From: JANLUX01 sp031366005
GTDB taxonomy: Bacteria; Bacteroidota; Bacteroidia; AKYH767-A; OLB10
Assembly: GCA_031366005.1 (NCBI GenBank)
Contig: JANLZB010000056.1
Span: 18,397-82,396, forward strand
Reading direction: 5' to 3'
DNA length: 64,000 bases
This document shows positions 1 to 9,501 of this stretch, in pieces. The notes below the pieces were generated by a model. The model was not told the DNA's origin and ran no database searches. It was given only the letters and a program-made list of their open reading frames with translations. A program made the translations under genes and the position numbers. Each line of letters starts with the position of its first letter. The stretch's first letter is position 1.

Positions 1-3000
1 GTTACAGGCAGTGCCCAGGTAAGTGGAACGGGAGTGGCTTATACGAAAGGTGATATTGCCATGCGCGCTAATCTTGCCCGAAAAGTTTTTAAAGTAGATG
101 GAACAGGAATTAAAATCGGAGTGTTGTCTGACAGCTATAATAAAAAGTCAGGTAATCCTGCAGCAACAGATGTTCTTAATGGGGATTTGCCCGGAAATAA
201 TTCTGCCCCAGTACGGCTTCTTCAGGATTACCCTTATGGCAGAAAATCAGATGAAGGAAGAGCGATGATGCAGATTGTTCACGATGTGGCACCCAAAGCA
301 ACTCTGGCTTTCAGAACCGGATTCGTTAGTCCTGGTAATATGGCAGAAGGAATTAAAGATCTGGAGGCGGATACTTGTAATATTATTATTGATGATGTAA
401 CTTTTATTACAGAACCTTTCTTTCAGGACGGAATAGTAGCTCAGGCTGTGGACTCAGCAGCCAGTCACGGTATAGCATATTTTACCTCTGCGGGTAATTT
501 TGGCAACAGATCTTATGAGGGAATTTTTAAGCCTGTAAATCCTCCTGCAGCATACATTGGCAAGGCGCACAATTTTGCCAGTTCGGGTATTGATTACACA
601 CAGCATGTAAAGCTAAAGAGCGGCACTTATACCATCGTTCTGCAATGGGAAGATTCCATTTATTCACTGGGTCAATTGCCGGGCGCAAGTACCGATCTTG
701 ATATTTATTTAACCGATAATTTCGGTAACCGGATTTTTGGATTTAACAGAGTTAACATCGGTGGCGATCCATTAGAGGTATTACCGTTTACTGTAAAAGG
801 AAACAGCCAGGCAAACATTATGATAGTGAGAGCATCCGGCTCTGCTAATGTAAGATTCAAGTACATTGTTTTCAGAGGAGAAATGGAAATGACTGAGTAC
901 ATCAATGGAACTTCCACAATTGTAGGTCAAGCCAATGCCAATGGTGCGATAACGGTGGGAGCAGTAAGATACACGCAAACACCTGCTTATGGCGTCAATC
1001 CGCCTGTAGTGGAATCTTTTTCTTCAAAAGGGGGATTGTCATTTAACGGAATGTCGCCCAGAAATAAACCTGATTTAATGGCTCCTGACGGGGGAAATAC
1101 TACTGTAAACCTCGGAGGATCCAATATAGATAATGATGTATTTCCTAACTTCTTCGGTACATCGGCAGCGGTTCCTCACGCTGCAGGAGTTGCCGCACTA
1201 TTAATGCAGGCTAAGAAAAAGTTTTATACTCAGACCATGACTCTTGCTGAGGTAAAAAGTATTTTGCAGAATACAGCAAAGGATATGAGTACTGCCGGAT
1301 TTGATTTTGCTACCGGATTTGGTTTTATTCAGGCTGATGCTGCAATTGCATCTCTTGCTGCACCAGCTCCAATAGCAAATTCTTTGATTCTTCCTGATAC
1401 TTCCACCATTCCTGGGTTTCAACCTTTTACTGTTACTATAGATGGCAGTTATTTTACTCCTCTTTCACAAGTAAACTTTAATGGAATACATGTGTCATCT
1501 ACCTATATAAGCTCTACACTGCTCACAGCGCAAATCCCTGCATTCACAGGAAATCCGCCTGTTCAACTCTATAATCCTCCAGGAACCCCTAATCATCTTG
1601 ATGGAGGTTATTCTGATTCAATCTACTTCTTTAAAAAAACAGTTACTGTTACAGCGGATTTTAAATCCAAAAAATTTGGAGAAAAAATTCCTGGTTTTAC
1701 TTCTTTGGTGCTGGTTGACGGACATCCACTTAGCTATTTTAATCTGACTTTGTCAGGATTAAAACTTGACTCCATATTTTATACTACTTCTGCAACCAAT
1801 CTTAGTAATACAGGTTATTATTTTATAAGCCCTCACATCAACAGTTTAAATCCTTCTGATTCTTTATTGAATTATTATCAATATAACTTTATTGATGGTG
1901 TGCTGGAGATTAAAAAACAACCACTAATTATTGCTCCTAAAGACACAGTATTAACATATGGAGACAAGATTGATAACTTAAAATTTAGTTATAACTATGA
2001 TGCGACCAACATTGATACTGCTGACAGGAATGTTTTCCTGAACTCGCTTGCAACTGAACATGAGAGCCAGATTGCAGAAGGCTTGATATTTGTTGACTCA
2101 CGCAATTTCGTGAATGGGCGCAACCTGGTAAATGCTGATATACGACATTTAAGTTGCATTGTAAGTGACCGTTCTCTAATTAATGCACGTAACCTGATCA
2201 ATGCCCGCAATCTGATAAATTCTGTTGTGGTGTATGATACCACAAGGGTTGTGGATTTAGCTTTGGCAAATGTTTTTGAGTACCAGGTAAGGCCTGACAG
2301 CGGTACACTAATGAACGCACGTAATCTGATCAATGCACGTTCGCTGATCAATGCACGCAATCTGATAAACGGAAGTGCTTATGTTAATGCACGTAACCTC
2401 ATTAATGCGCGTAACCTGATCAATGCTTTTACAATCACTGACAGCAGCAATTCCAACATCGTTGTGGTGATTGATGAGACAGATGTGAATGCAGCCAGTA
2501 ATGATTCTTTAGATGATTTCAGGTCAATAAACATGGTTACCGGTACTACTGTTGGAAATTGGTTTATAGTGCCTGCTGCTTTTTTATCTGATAATTATGA
2601 TATAACGTACGAATTAGGATCATTAACTATACTTCCTAAATCACTCACTATAAAAGCGAAGGATACACTGGTAAATTTTGGAGGAACACCTGTGTTCAAA
2701 TTTCAAGCAACACGTTATCAGTATGATGATGCAGACAGTAATGTCATTGCTGCAGCTCCTGCTTATTCAATTTTAGATAGTTTGAATAATGTCACAACGG
2801 CTGATACTTTAATTCCAGGTACATATACTATTTCACCTTCTAATATTTCGTTAAAACTTCCTTCCAATTACACAATAGTTTATAACAATGGATTGCTTAC
2901 AGCGCTTAATGCCTGTATAATTTTTAATCCTGTTACACACACATATAATGCAGTTAATGTGAACGATAACGATACTTGCACAATTGATGGCTGCGATCCG

Positions 3001-3354
3001 CTTAAAGGAGTATATCACCATTTCTCCTGCTTTATCACTTTAAACGTAAAGACTTTTATTGAAGGTTTCTATCTTCAGGGCACAGATTCCATGCAGGCTG
3101 TAATTGATCCGCTTAACTTTCCTACTATCTGCGATTCAATAACAGTTGGATTGGCCGACTCAGCATCTTTGGGAAATATAATTACAGATACTGAAGTGAT
3201 AAATACGCATGGTGTTGGTGTATTTAGATTTGCCGGATTAATATCCAATCATCGTTATTATATCGTGATTCGTCATCGCAATTCAATAGAAACCTGGAGT
3301 AAGTATTCTTACTTTTTTGAAAATGCTGTTATGAATTTTGATCTGACAAGGTAA
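1..3354 (+). CDS. Secreted subtilase-fold (S8/S53-like) protease with MBG-like domains, 5' partial
   Basis: The reading frame is open from base 1, so the N-terminus lies outside the window. Numbering from the GTG at 34, a protease domain spans about residues 20-440: GVLSDS (D33), an EGRAMMQIVHDVAP block (E74), SAGN (N155, oxyanion hole) and GTSAAVPHAAG (S377). In ordinary subtilases the second block begins HGT, so Glu stands where the catalytic His is expected. The closest known group is the S53-like subtilase-fold proteins. Next come an IPT/TIG-like region (about 450-535) and MBG-like beta domains (about 537-630, 630-865, 868-960). The middle MBG-like domain is interrupted by an RNLIN repeat array. 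The final ~90 residues resemble a Bacteroidota beta domain that usually leads into a dockerin-like segment and a T9SS sorting domain, but the protein stops there. Likely a surface or extracellular protease. Protease fold confident; activity uncertain. Confidence 0.85.
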   Translation, partial: VTGSAQVSGTGVAYTKGDIAMRANLARKVFKVDGTGIKIGVLSDSYNKKSGNPAATDVLNGDLPGNNSAPVRLLQDYPYGRKSDEGRAMMQIVHDVAPKATLAFRTGFVSPGNMAEGIKDLEADTCNIIIDDVTFITEPFFQDGIVAQAVDSAASHGIAYFTSAGNFGNRSYEGIFKPVNPPAAYIGKAHNFASSGIDYTQHVKLKSGTYTIVLQWEDSIYSLGQLPGASTDLDIYLTDNFGNRIFGFNRVNIGGDPLEVLPFTVKGNSQANIMIVRASGSANVRFKYIVFRGEMEMTEYINGTSTIVGQANANGAITVGAVRYTQTPAYGVNPPVVESFSSKGGLSFNGMSPRNKPDLMAPDGGNTTVNLGGSNIDNDVFPNFFGTSAAVPHAAGVAALLMQAKKKFYTQTMTLAEVKSILQNTAKDMSTAGFDFATGFGFIQADAAIASLAAPAPIANSLILPDTSTIPGFQPFTVTIDGSYFTPLSQVNFNGIHVSSTYISSTLLTAQIPAFTGNPPVQLYNPPGTPNHLDGGYSDSIYFFKKTVTVTADFKSKKFGEKIPGFTSLVLVDGHPLSYFNLTLSGLKLDSIFYTTSATNLSNTGYYFISPHINSLNPSDSLLNYYQYNFIDGVLEIKKQPLIIAPKDTVLTYGDKIDNLKFSYNYDATNIDTADRNVFLNSLATEHESQIAEGLIFVDSRNFVNGRNLVNADIRHLSCIVSDRSLINARNLINARNLINSVVVYDTTRVVDLALANVFEYQVRPDSGTLMNARNLINARSLINARNLINGSAYVNARNLINARNLINAFTITDSSNSNIVVVIDETDVNAASNDSLDDFRSINMVTGTTVGNWFIVPAAFLSDNYDITYELGSLTILPKSLTIKAKDTLVNFGGTPVFKFQATRYQYDDADSNVIAAAPAYSILDSLNNVTTADTLIPGTYTISPSNISLKLPSNYTIVYNNGLLTALNACIIFNPVTHTYNAVNVNDNDTCTIDGCDPLKGVYHHFSCFITLNVKTFIEGFYLQGTDSMQAVIDPLNFPTICDSITVGLADSASLGNIITDTEVINTHGVGVFRFAGLISNHRYYIVIRHRNSIETWSKYSYFFENAVMNFDLTR
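2101..2424 (+). repeat. In-frame 18-bp repeat array encoding R-N-L-I-N hexapeptides
   Basis: Ten copies of R-[NS]-[LF]-[IV]-N at six-residue spacing (typical unit ARNLIN; 18 bp, consensus close to AATGCACGTAACCTGATC) sit inside the protease gene in four clusters separated by short unrelated stretches. They cover about residues 690-797 and interrupt an MBG-like domain. Third-position differences between units show purifying drift after amplification. The six-residue period with Asn at fixed positions is compatible with a beta-solenoid, which is an inference. Confidence 0.85.
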
Positions 3355-3415
3355 AATATTTTTGCATGTTATTTAAAAACAAATGTTATATGAATAAGAA
3401 AATATAGATAAGCAA

Positions 3416-4618
3416 TTATGCTTTTTCCAAAACCATTTTAATCGCGTTTATGGTTTTTATACAGGTGGATTTTACTGACAACAATTTTACTACAGCACGA
3501 TTAGTTGCATTTGAGTTAACATGATTATTTATTTCATTTATGAGCGACTCACATTTGTCTAAACCTGCCTCATGAATAATTGGTTTCATGTTTTGTAATG
3601 TGCTATTAATTGTTTGCCAGTCATGTTGTGCAAACGCCTGTTCAATTATTTGCAGTTGAGCCGGAATTGTTTTAGCAAATGATTCAAGCTTTGGAAGCAA
3701 TTTTATTTTTTCCTCATCAGTAGCTACCTGGTATTGGTCAATAATTGAAGTTGATTCTTTTTTTTCTGTTGCTTCTTCTTCCTTCTTTTTATCAATAGAA
3801 ATTTCTTCAATTCTTCCTTCACGTTTGTCTTTTGCTATTTCTGATTTTAACCTTTCATAATCTGCAATTTTATTTTGTAGATTTTGATTTTGATTTTTAA
3901 TTTCAGTGATCAGAAAATTTTTTTCCTCTAAACTTTTATTAAATTGTTTCTTATTTCTATCCAGTAAAAACAAAAGAAAGAATGTCAGTAGCATCAATGC
4001 AAAAACAACAACGACACCTATAATAAATAACTGCTCATTCCTGGTTTTACTTGCCTGTAAAATCTTCTCTTTTCTTTGCAATTCTTCATTGCTTATCTTT
4101 TGCGTTTCGTTTAGTTGATTTTGCAATTGAAGTAATGTCTCATCCTGATTTTGACGGTTAATACTGTCTTTTGTTTGAGCAATGATTTTTAAAAATAAAT
4201 AAGCGTGCTCATAATCTTTTGTTTTTTCTGAGGAGTTTAAAAGTGCCTCATAAATTTTATTTTTTTCAAGAGAGGTAATGCTTGAATCATTTAATGCATA
4301 CATCAAATGAAATTTTGCCTTAGCAAAATTCTGTTGGTTATAATAACACCATCCCACAATTCTATGTGACTCATTCAAATATTCATAATGATGAGAACGA
4401 AATGCAACCTTTAATGCAAGTTCTCCAAAATAAATTCCGGAGTCAGGTGCCTGATTAATATATTTCCCGGCTTGACCGTTCAATAATATAACCATTGAAG
4501 AGTCGGCTACTGCTTTCTCTGCTTTATCAATTTTGTTTTGTGCAAATGCATCAACGTTGAAAACAAAACAGAGGAAAAAAAACAAATAACAGCGCATAAA
4601 ATAAGTCCGGATTTTCAC
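3416..4618 (-). CDS. TPR-like membrane protein with coiled coil and degenerate Hpt-like C-terminus
   Basis: 400 aa. A signal peptide (about 1-27, ending AFAQ) is followed by a TPR-like helical region (about 40-145), a coiled coil (150-195), a membrane segment (about 197-219) and a second charged coiled coil (221-265). The last ~95 residues resemble a histidine phosphotransfer domain, with the expected spacing of helices and the block LQNMKPIIHEAGL. In Hpt domains that block reads A-H-x-[LM]-K, so the phospho-accepting His is replaced by Gln at about residue 342. The layout (periplasmic TPRs, one helix, cytoplasmic coil) is that of Bacteroidota sensor proteins, but no kinase or DNA-binding domain is present. 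It converges with the upstream protease gene and is probably monocistronic. Function unknown; a role as adaptor or phospho-sink mimic is inference. Confidence 0.65.
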   Translation of the reverse strand: MKIRTYFMRCYLFFFLCFVFNVDAFAQNKIDKAEKAVADSSMVILLNGQAGKYINQAPDSGIYFGELALKVAFRSHHYEYLNESHRIVGWCYYNQQNFAKAKFHLMYALNDSSITSLEKNKIYEALLNSSEKTKDYEHAYLFLKIIAQTKDSINRQNQDETLLQLQNQLNETQKISNEELQRKEKILQASKTRNEQLFIIGVVVVFALMLLTFFLLFLLDRNKKQFNKSLEEKNFLITEIKNQNQNLQNKIADYERLKSEIAKDKREGRIEEISIDKKKEEEATEKKESTSIIDQYQVATDEEKIKLLPKLESFAKTIPAQLQIIEQAFAQHDWQTINSTLQNMKPIIHEAGLDKCESLINEINNHVNSNATNRAVVKLLSVKSTCIKTINAIKMVLEKA

Positions 4619-4836
4619 GAGGTAAAAATAGCAATACTTTAATGGTGCTTACGTATGATTAAGAAATCCCCAAAAAATTTGGTTCTTAATTTGTTAATAC
4701 TACTTATTAAAAAAATGGATTACTCAAATGAAATGTTTTTCATTTTTTCTATCAATCCCACTTTATTATTGCAGTATGTTAGCATAACTTAATATTAATT
4801 CCATTCGTACAATATTTAAATTTCAAAATTATTTTT

Positions 4837-6834
4837 ATGAATAAATATTTTCATTTACTGTTGACAGCAAATCTGATTGTTCTGCAGATGGTGTTTGTTG
4901 CGCATTCTGGTTATGGACAATCCGGTTGCACTGATCCGCAGGCTAGTAATTACAATGCTGTTGCAATTAATAACGATGGTTCATGTTTATATCCTGTAAC
5001 TAATATTACATTAACAGATAAAACTGCATTGAGTACCCCGCTGCTCGATGAATCATCAGGCGTAATTTTTACTAACGGTTCCGTCTGGACACATAATGAC
5101 GGTGGTAACAGTAATTCCATTTATAGAATTGACAGTATCTCAAATATGGTTTTGCAAACTGTTGTTATCAGCAATGCCACAAATATTGACTGGGAAGATA
5201 TTACTGCTGATAATAATTATATCTACATAGCTGATTGCGGAAATAATAACGGTAACAGAAATAATTTAAGAATTTATCGCGTAGCAAAAAGTACATTAAC
5301 ATCTTCCACCACCACAGTGACAGCAGATATTATTAACTACACTTATTCGGATCAGACAGTTTTTACCTCGTTGCCAAACAATAATAATTACGATTGTGAA
5401 TCAATTATATTTTTCAATGATTCGCTCCATCTCTTTAGCAAGGATTGGGTGGATAAACAAACCCGGCATTATGTATTACCTGCCATTCCTGGAACTTATA
5501 TTGCAGAATTAAAAGAAACGCTCAACACAGGTTTCCTGGTTACTGGTGCGGGTATTCAACAGAATGGGATTATTGCTTTAATCGGTTATGACAATACAGG
5601 AGTTGCTCCGCTGTTTCTTTATATGTTATATGATTACAAGAATGGTTTATTTTTTAATGGCAACAAAAGAAAATTTAATGCTGGCAATGTTTTATCATAC
5701 GGACAAGCTGAAGGGATTGATTTCAGGAATGGTGCTTATGGTTATGTTACAAACGAACGATTTCAGCAATCAATTTTTAATGTTGCACCGAGGTTAAGGT
5801 CGTTTAACCTCACTGCTTATTTACCTGCAACTGTTTTCTCTCCTGCACCTGTTGCAGGATTTTCGCAGAGCAAAGATTCTGTTTGTCCCGGAAGCAGTAT
5901 TCAGTTTACTGATACCAGTACCAATCAACCTACAGCATGGCAATGGAGTTTTCCAGGTGGAAATCCTTCAGCTTCAAATCTTAAAAATCCGGTTGTCATT
6001 TATAACTCACCAGGAGTGTATGATGTAATGCTGACTGCAACAAATAGTAATGGATCTAATACCCAAACAAAATCGTCAGCAGTGATAGTGAATGCATTAC
6101 CTATAGCAGTGATAAGTGCTAATGGACCCACACAGTTTTGCATTGGTGGAAAAGTAACCTTATCCGCTACAACCGGAACCGGTTATCATTATCAATGGAA
6201 GAAAGGTACAGCCAACATTGCCAATGCAATTAATGCAACTTATATTGCCAAAGCAAGTGGAAATTTTTCTGTAGTTATTACAGATGCACATACTTGTTCA
6301 AATCAATCAAATAGTATTACAGTTACCGGACCTCCAACATCATCTATAACTGTTTCAGGTTCTTTAAATATTTGCAATGGAGATAGTGTGAAACTCAAAG
6401 CAACAACCGGAACGGGATATACTTATCAATGGCAAAAAAACAATATCAATATTCAGGGAGCCACTAACCAGATTTATTATGCAAAGACAGCCGGTATGTT
6501 TCGTGTGGCTGTAACTGATAGTTATGGATGCAGCAAATTTTCAGGCAACAGAACTGTAACCAACAATTGTCCGTCAGCAAAAATTGCGGAACCAACAATT
6601 CCATTTATAGTTTGTCCTAATCCTTTTAAGGACAGCTTTTACATTGAAATGGATGACACGGATGATGCTGTATTTTCCATGCTTGATATTACAGGCAAAG
6701 AAGTGATTTCATTACAAGAGCTTGAACCAAATGAAACTATTACGATTGGTTCACAATTAAAACCCGGTATTTATTTTATCCGTATTTCCACAGAGAATAA
6801 ATCATGGGTAACAAGAGTGATTAAAACGAAATAA
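4837..6834 (+). CDS. Secreted PKD-domain protein with T9SS C-terminal sorting domain
   Basis: 665 aa. It has a signal peptide (about 1-27, ending GYGQ), then a GCTDPxAxNYN...DGSC motif often seen at the start of Bacteroidota surface proteins. A beta-propeller-like region follows (about 55-330; WEDITADNNYIYIADCGNN resembles propeller-strand repeats). Then come a PKD domain (about 335-425, with WQWSFPGG and PGVYDVMLTATN), two Ig-like repeats starting near 427 and 503 that each carry a TGTGYxYQWxK motif, and a type A T9SS sorting domain (about 590-665, CPNPF ... GIYFIRI ... VIKTK). It should be exported by Sec, sent through the outer membrane by T9SS and attached to the surface or released. The ligand or activity is unknown. 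Confidence 0.8.
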   Translation: MNKYFHLLLTANLIVLQMVFVAHSGYGQSGCTDPQASNYNAVAINNDGSCLYPVTNITLTDKTALSTPLLDESSGVIFTNGSVWTHNDGGNSNSIYRIDSISNMVLQTVVISNATNIDWEDITADNNYIYIADCGNNNGNRNNLRIYRVAKSTLTSSTTTVTADIINYTYSDQTVFTSLPNNNNYDCESIIFFNDSLHLFSKDWVDKQTRHYVLPAIPGTYIAELKETLNTGFLVTGAGIQQNGIIALIGYDNTGVAPLFLYMLYDYKNGLFFNGNKRKFNAGNVLSYGQAEGIDFRNGAYGYVTNERFQQSIFNVAPRLRSFNLTAYLPATVFSPAPVAGFSQSKDSVCPGSSIQFTDTSTNQPTAWQWSFPGGNPSASNLKNPVVIYNSPGVYDVMLTATNSNGSNTQTKSSAVIVNALPIAVISANGPTQFCIGGKVTLSATTGTGYHYQWKKGTANIANAINATYIAKASGNFSVVITDAHTCSNQSNSITVTGPPTSSITVSGSLNICNGDSVKLKATTGTGYTYQWQKNNINIQGATNQIYYAKTAGMFRVAVTDSYGCSKFSGNRTVTNNCPSAKIAEPTIPFIVCPNPFKDSFYIEMDDTDDAVFSMLDITGKEVISLQELEPNETITIGSQLKPGIYFIRISTENKSWVTRVIKTK

Positions 6835-6872
6835 TTTAGGAATATAAAATAATTCCTCTCTTATCTTTTCCG

Positions 6873-6880
6873 TAGGTTTG
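6873..6880 (+). promoter_or_regulatory. Bacteroidota -7 element TAGGTTTG
   Basis: Exact match to TAnnTTTG, ending 19 nt before the aminotransferase ATG at 6900. No clear TTG -33 box is visible at the usual distance. Confidence 0.45.
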
Positions 6881-6899
6881 CCGCATATTTCTTATTAAT

Positions 6900-8189
6900 A
6901 TGTCCACTACAACTGCTGGCAATCCTGCTACATTTCCACTATCTGAAATGGCTGAAAATTTAATCGGCTCTGAAATCATTAAACTCTCCAATGAAGTAAA
7001 TGAAAAAATACGAAAGGGAGAAAAAATTTCAAACCTTACTATAGGTGATTTTGATCCGCAAATATTTCCTATTCCGCAACAATTACTGGAAGAGATTATT
7101 ACAGCTTATAAAAATGGTCACACTAATTATCCTGTTGCTAATGGGATGCCCGACTTGCGGAAAGCTGTGAGTGAATATTTGCAGCGCACTCAAAATTTAA
7201 AATATTCTGCCGATGAAATTTTAATTGCCGGTGGTGCCCGTCCTTTGATTTATGGAATTTATTCAACATTAATTGATCCGGGTGATAAGGTGATTTTTCC
7301 TGTTCCAAGCTGGAACAACAATCACTATTGCCATCTGATGAATGCAAAAGATATTGCTGTAGAGGTAAGTGCTGAAAATAATTTTATGATGACTGCAGCT
7401 GATTTAAAACCACATTTATCAGATGCACGATTGCTGGCTCTGTGTTCTCCTCAAAATCCTACAGGAACCGTTTTCATTAAATCACAATTAGAAGAAATAT
7501 GTGATTTAGTTCTGGAAGAAAACATGCGTAGAAGTGAGGATGAAAAACCCTTGTATATTATGTATGACCAGATTTATAGTGGTCTTACTTTTGGTAATAA
7601 TCAGCATCATGACCCTGTGAGCCTGCGACCTGAATTACGTCCTTACACCATATTTGTTGACGGACTTTCAAAATCTTTTGCTGCAACAGGCGTTAGAGTT
7701 GGCTGGTCAATGGGACCTGCTTTTATCATTGATAAAATGAAATCTATTCTTTCACATATTGGAGCATGGGCACCCAAGGCAGAGCAGGTTGCATCAGCAA
7801 AATTTATGACGAATGTGAGTGCAGTGGATGCATACATGAATCATTTCAAAGAAGAAATAATTTACAGGCTTCAGGCTATTTATGCAGGTTTTGTTGCATT
7901 GCAAAAAGAAGGATTTAATGTTCGTTGCATTGAACCGATGGCTGCTATTTATCTCACTATACAATTTGATTTGAAAGGAAAGAAAACGAAAGAAGGTAAA
8001 ACACTCACAAGCACCGAAGACATTACCGATTATATTTTAAATAAAGCAAAAATTGCCGTGGTTCCCTTTGCTGCATTTGGCGCGTCAGTGGAATCAACAT
8101 GGTATCGTTTATCGGTTGGAACCTGTAAGAAAGAAATGATTCCGGAGATGATGCAATCATTGAGAGAAGCGCTTGTGGAATTATCATAA
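6900..8189 (+). CDS. Class I/II PLP-dependent aminotransferase
   Basis: 429 aa, normal length for fold-type I aminotransferases. The PLP-binding Lys is in GLSKSFAATGVRVGW (about K258). The Asp that contacts the pyridine nitrogen is in MYDQIY, the substrate-side Asn is in CSPQNPTG, and a C-terminal Arg lies in WYRLSVG. It transfers an amino group between an amino acid and a 2-oxoacid; substrate choice cannot be read from sequence. It stands alone behind its own -7 element, followed after about 100 bp by manC. A second, different aminotransferase of the same fold is at 61709-62905. The start is the first ATG, 19 nt after the promoter match. Confidence 0.88.
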   Translation: MSTTTAGNPATFPLSEMAENLIGSEIIKLSNEVNEKIRKGEKISNLTIGDFDPQIFPIPQQLLEEIITAYKNGHTNYPVANGMPDLRKAVSEYLQRTQNLKYSADEILIAGGARPLIYGIYSTLIDPGDKVIFPVPSWNNNHYCHLMNAKDIAVEVSAENNFMMTAADLKPHLSDARLLALCSPQNPTGTVFIKSQLEEICDLVLEENMRRSEDEKPLYIMYDQIYSGLTFGNNQHHDPVSLRPELRPYTIFVDGLSKSFAATGVRVGWSMGPAFIIDKMKSILSHIGAWAPKAEQVASAKFMTNVSAVDAYMNHFKEEIIYRLQAIYAGFVALQKEGFNVRCIEPMAAIYLTIQFDLKGKKTKEGKTLTSTEDITDYILNKAKIAVVPFAAFGASVESTWYRLSVGTCKKEMIPEMMQSLREALVELS

Positions 8190-8203
8190 ACTTTATTCTT
8201 ATT

Positions 8204-8234
8204 AATAAATAATTATTTTATAGAATTATTTATT
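8204..8234. terminator. AT-rich hairpin after the aminotransferase
   Basis: Perfect 11-bp arms (AATAAATAATT and AATTATTTATT) separated by 9 nt, just after the aminotransferase stop. A weak stem, so termination is tentative. Confidence 0.35.
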
Positions 8235-8291
8235 TGCTTTGCGCTCCATAAAAATTTTATCAGTTAACATTAAAAGATTATTTATTACAGA

Positions 8292-9377
8292 ATGACAAAT
8301 AATTACTGCGTGATAATGGCAGGAGGTATCGGAAGCCGTTTCTGGCCCATGAGCCGTAATGCAAAACCAAAACAATTTCTTGATATACTTGGCACTGGCA
8401 AAACTTTAATTCAGCAAACTTATCAGCGCTTTTTAAAAGTTTGTCCCAAAGAAAATATTATGATCGTTACCAATGCTGATTATACAGAAACCGTTTTAAA
8501 ACAATTACCTGATTTAAAACCGGAGCAGGTATTAAGCGAACCCATGCGAAGAAATACGGCTCCATGCGTAACGTATGCGAGCTATAAAATTTTACAACAA
8601 AATCCGAAAGCAAATATTGTAGTGGCTCCCTCTGATCATGTGATATTAAAAGAAGATGCATTTATTGAAGCGATAAAAAGTTGTCTTGACTTTACTTTTG
8701 ATAAAGATTGTTTGCTTACACTGGGAATTAAACCAAGCCGTCCTGATACTGGTTATGGTTACATACAATTCATTGATGATAAAACAGAGAAACACAATAA
8801 AATCTCCAAAGTAAAAACCTTTACTGAAAAGCCGAACCTGGAAATGGCGAAGTTTTTTTTGCAAACCGGTGAGTTTTTATGGAACGCAGGTATTTTTATC
8901 TGGAACGTGAATGCAATTATAAAAGCTATCAAAGAATATCTGCCTGAGATGGATGCCATTTTTAGTGAGGCACGATCTATTTATAATACGGAGAGTGAAG
9001 AAGAATTTATTAAGAAAGCTTACGAGCAATGCAGTAATATTTCCATTGATATTGGTGTGATGGAAAAAGCGCGCAATGTGTATGTGATGAGTGCAGAATT
9101 TGGATGGAGTGACCTGGGAACTTATGGTTCTTTATACGAACACATTAAACAGGACGATCATAAAAATGCGGTTGTAGGAAAAAATGTGATATTATATGAT
9201 ACACATAATTGCATCGTCAACATGCCGAAAGATAAATTGGTAGTCTTACAAGGACTTGATGATTATATAGTAGTTGAATCAGAAAATATTTTATTGGTCT
9301 GCCGAAAAACGGATGAACAGATGATTCGTCAGTTTGTCAATGATGTGAAAATGAATAAGGGGGAAAAGTACGTTTAA
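8292..9377 (+). CDS. manC: Mannose-1-phosphate guanylyltransferase
   Basis: 361 aa, the nucleotidyltransferase-only form without a fused phosphomannose isomerase. It makes GDP-mannose from mannose-1-phosphate and GTP for cell-surface glycans (cytoplasm). The nucleotide-binding signature MAGGIGSRFWPMSR is followed by KPKQFLDI. Further family blocks are SEPMRRNTAP, PSDHVI, GYGYIQ, FTEKP and FLWNAGIF(I)W. The C-terminal FGWSDLGTYGSLYEH block with the single-sheet tail is typical. The next gene converges and is separated by a repeat-built hairpin. Annotation is secure. Confidence 0.95.
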   Translation: MTNNYCVIMAGGIGSRFWPMSRNAKPKQFLDILGTGKTLIQQTYQRFLKVCPKENIMIVTNADYTETVLKQLPDLKPEQVLSEPMRRNTAPCVTYASYKILQQNPKANIVVAPSDHVILKEDAFIEAIKSCLDFTFDKDCLLTLGIKPSRPDTGYGYIQFIDDKTEKHNKISKVKTFTEKPNLEMAKFFLQTGEFLWNAGIFIWNVNAIIKAIKEYLPEMDAIFSEARSIYNTESEEEFIKKAYEQCSNISIDIGVMEKARNVYVMSAEFGWSDLGTYGSLYEHIKQDDHKNAVVGKNVILYDTHNCIVNMPKDKLVVLQGLDDYIVVESENILLVCRKTDEQMIRQFVNDVKMNKGEKYV

Positions 9378-9379
9378 AG

Positions 9380-9492
9380 GCAATTAGCAAAAAGGCAATT
9401 AGCAAATAGGCAAAGGGCAACAGGAAATTAGAAAACAAAAAGACAAAGGGCAAATAGGCAAGTGTGATAAACAAGTTGCCTATTTGCCCTTT
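9380..9492. repeat. Heptamer-type repeat (GGCAAAT/GGCAATTA) ending in a 17-bp-arm hairpin
   Basis: Imperfect tandem units of about 7-8 bp (GGCAATTA, GCAAATA, GGCAAAG) run from 9380. The last part forms a perfect inverted repeat: arms 9445-9461 and 9476-9492 (AAAGGGCAAATAGGCAA and its complement) around a 14-nt loop. It lies between the convergent manC and tatA genes and could terminate both. Confidence 0.75.
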
Positions 9493-9501
9493 ATCTTTTA
9501 T

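Noticed and set aside
1995..2360. Minus-strand frame of 121 codons across the RNLIN array
   Set aside because: Its repeats (IRLRALIRLRAL) are only the antisense of the coding array; no signal or family support.
2101..2424. Regularly spaced repeats that might suggest a CRISPR array
   Set aside because: Units are 18 bp, contiguous, in frame and coding; there are no unique spacers of constant length and no cas genes.
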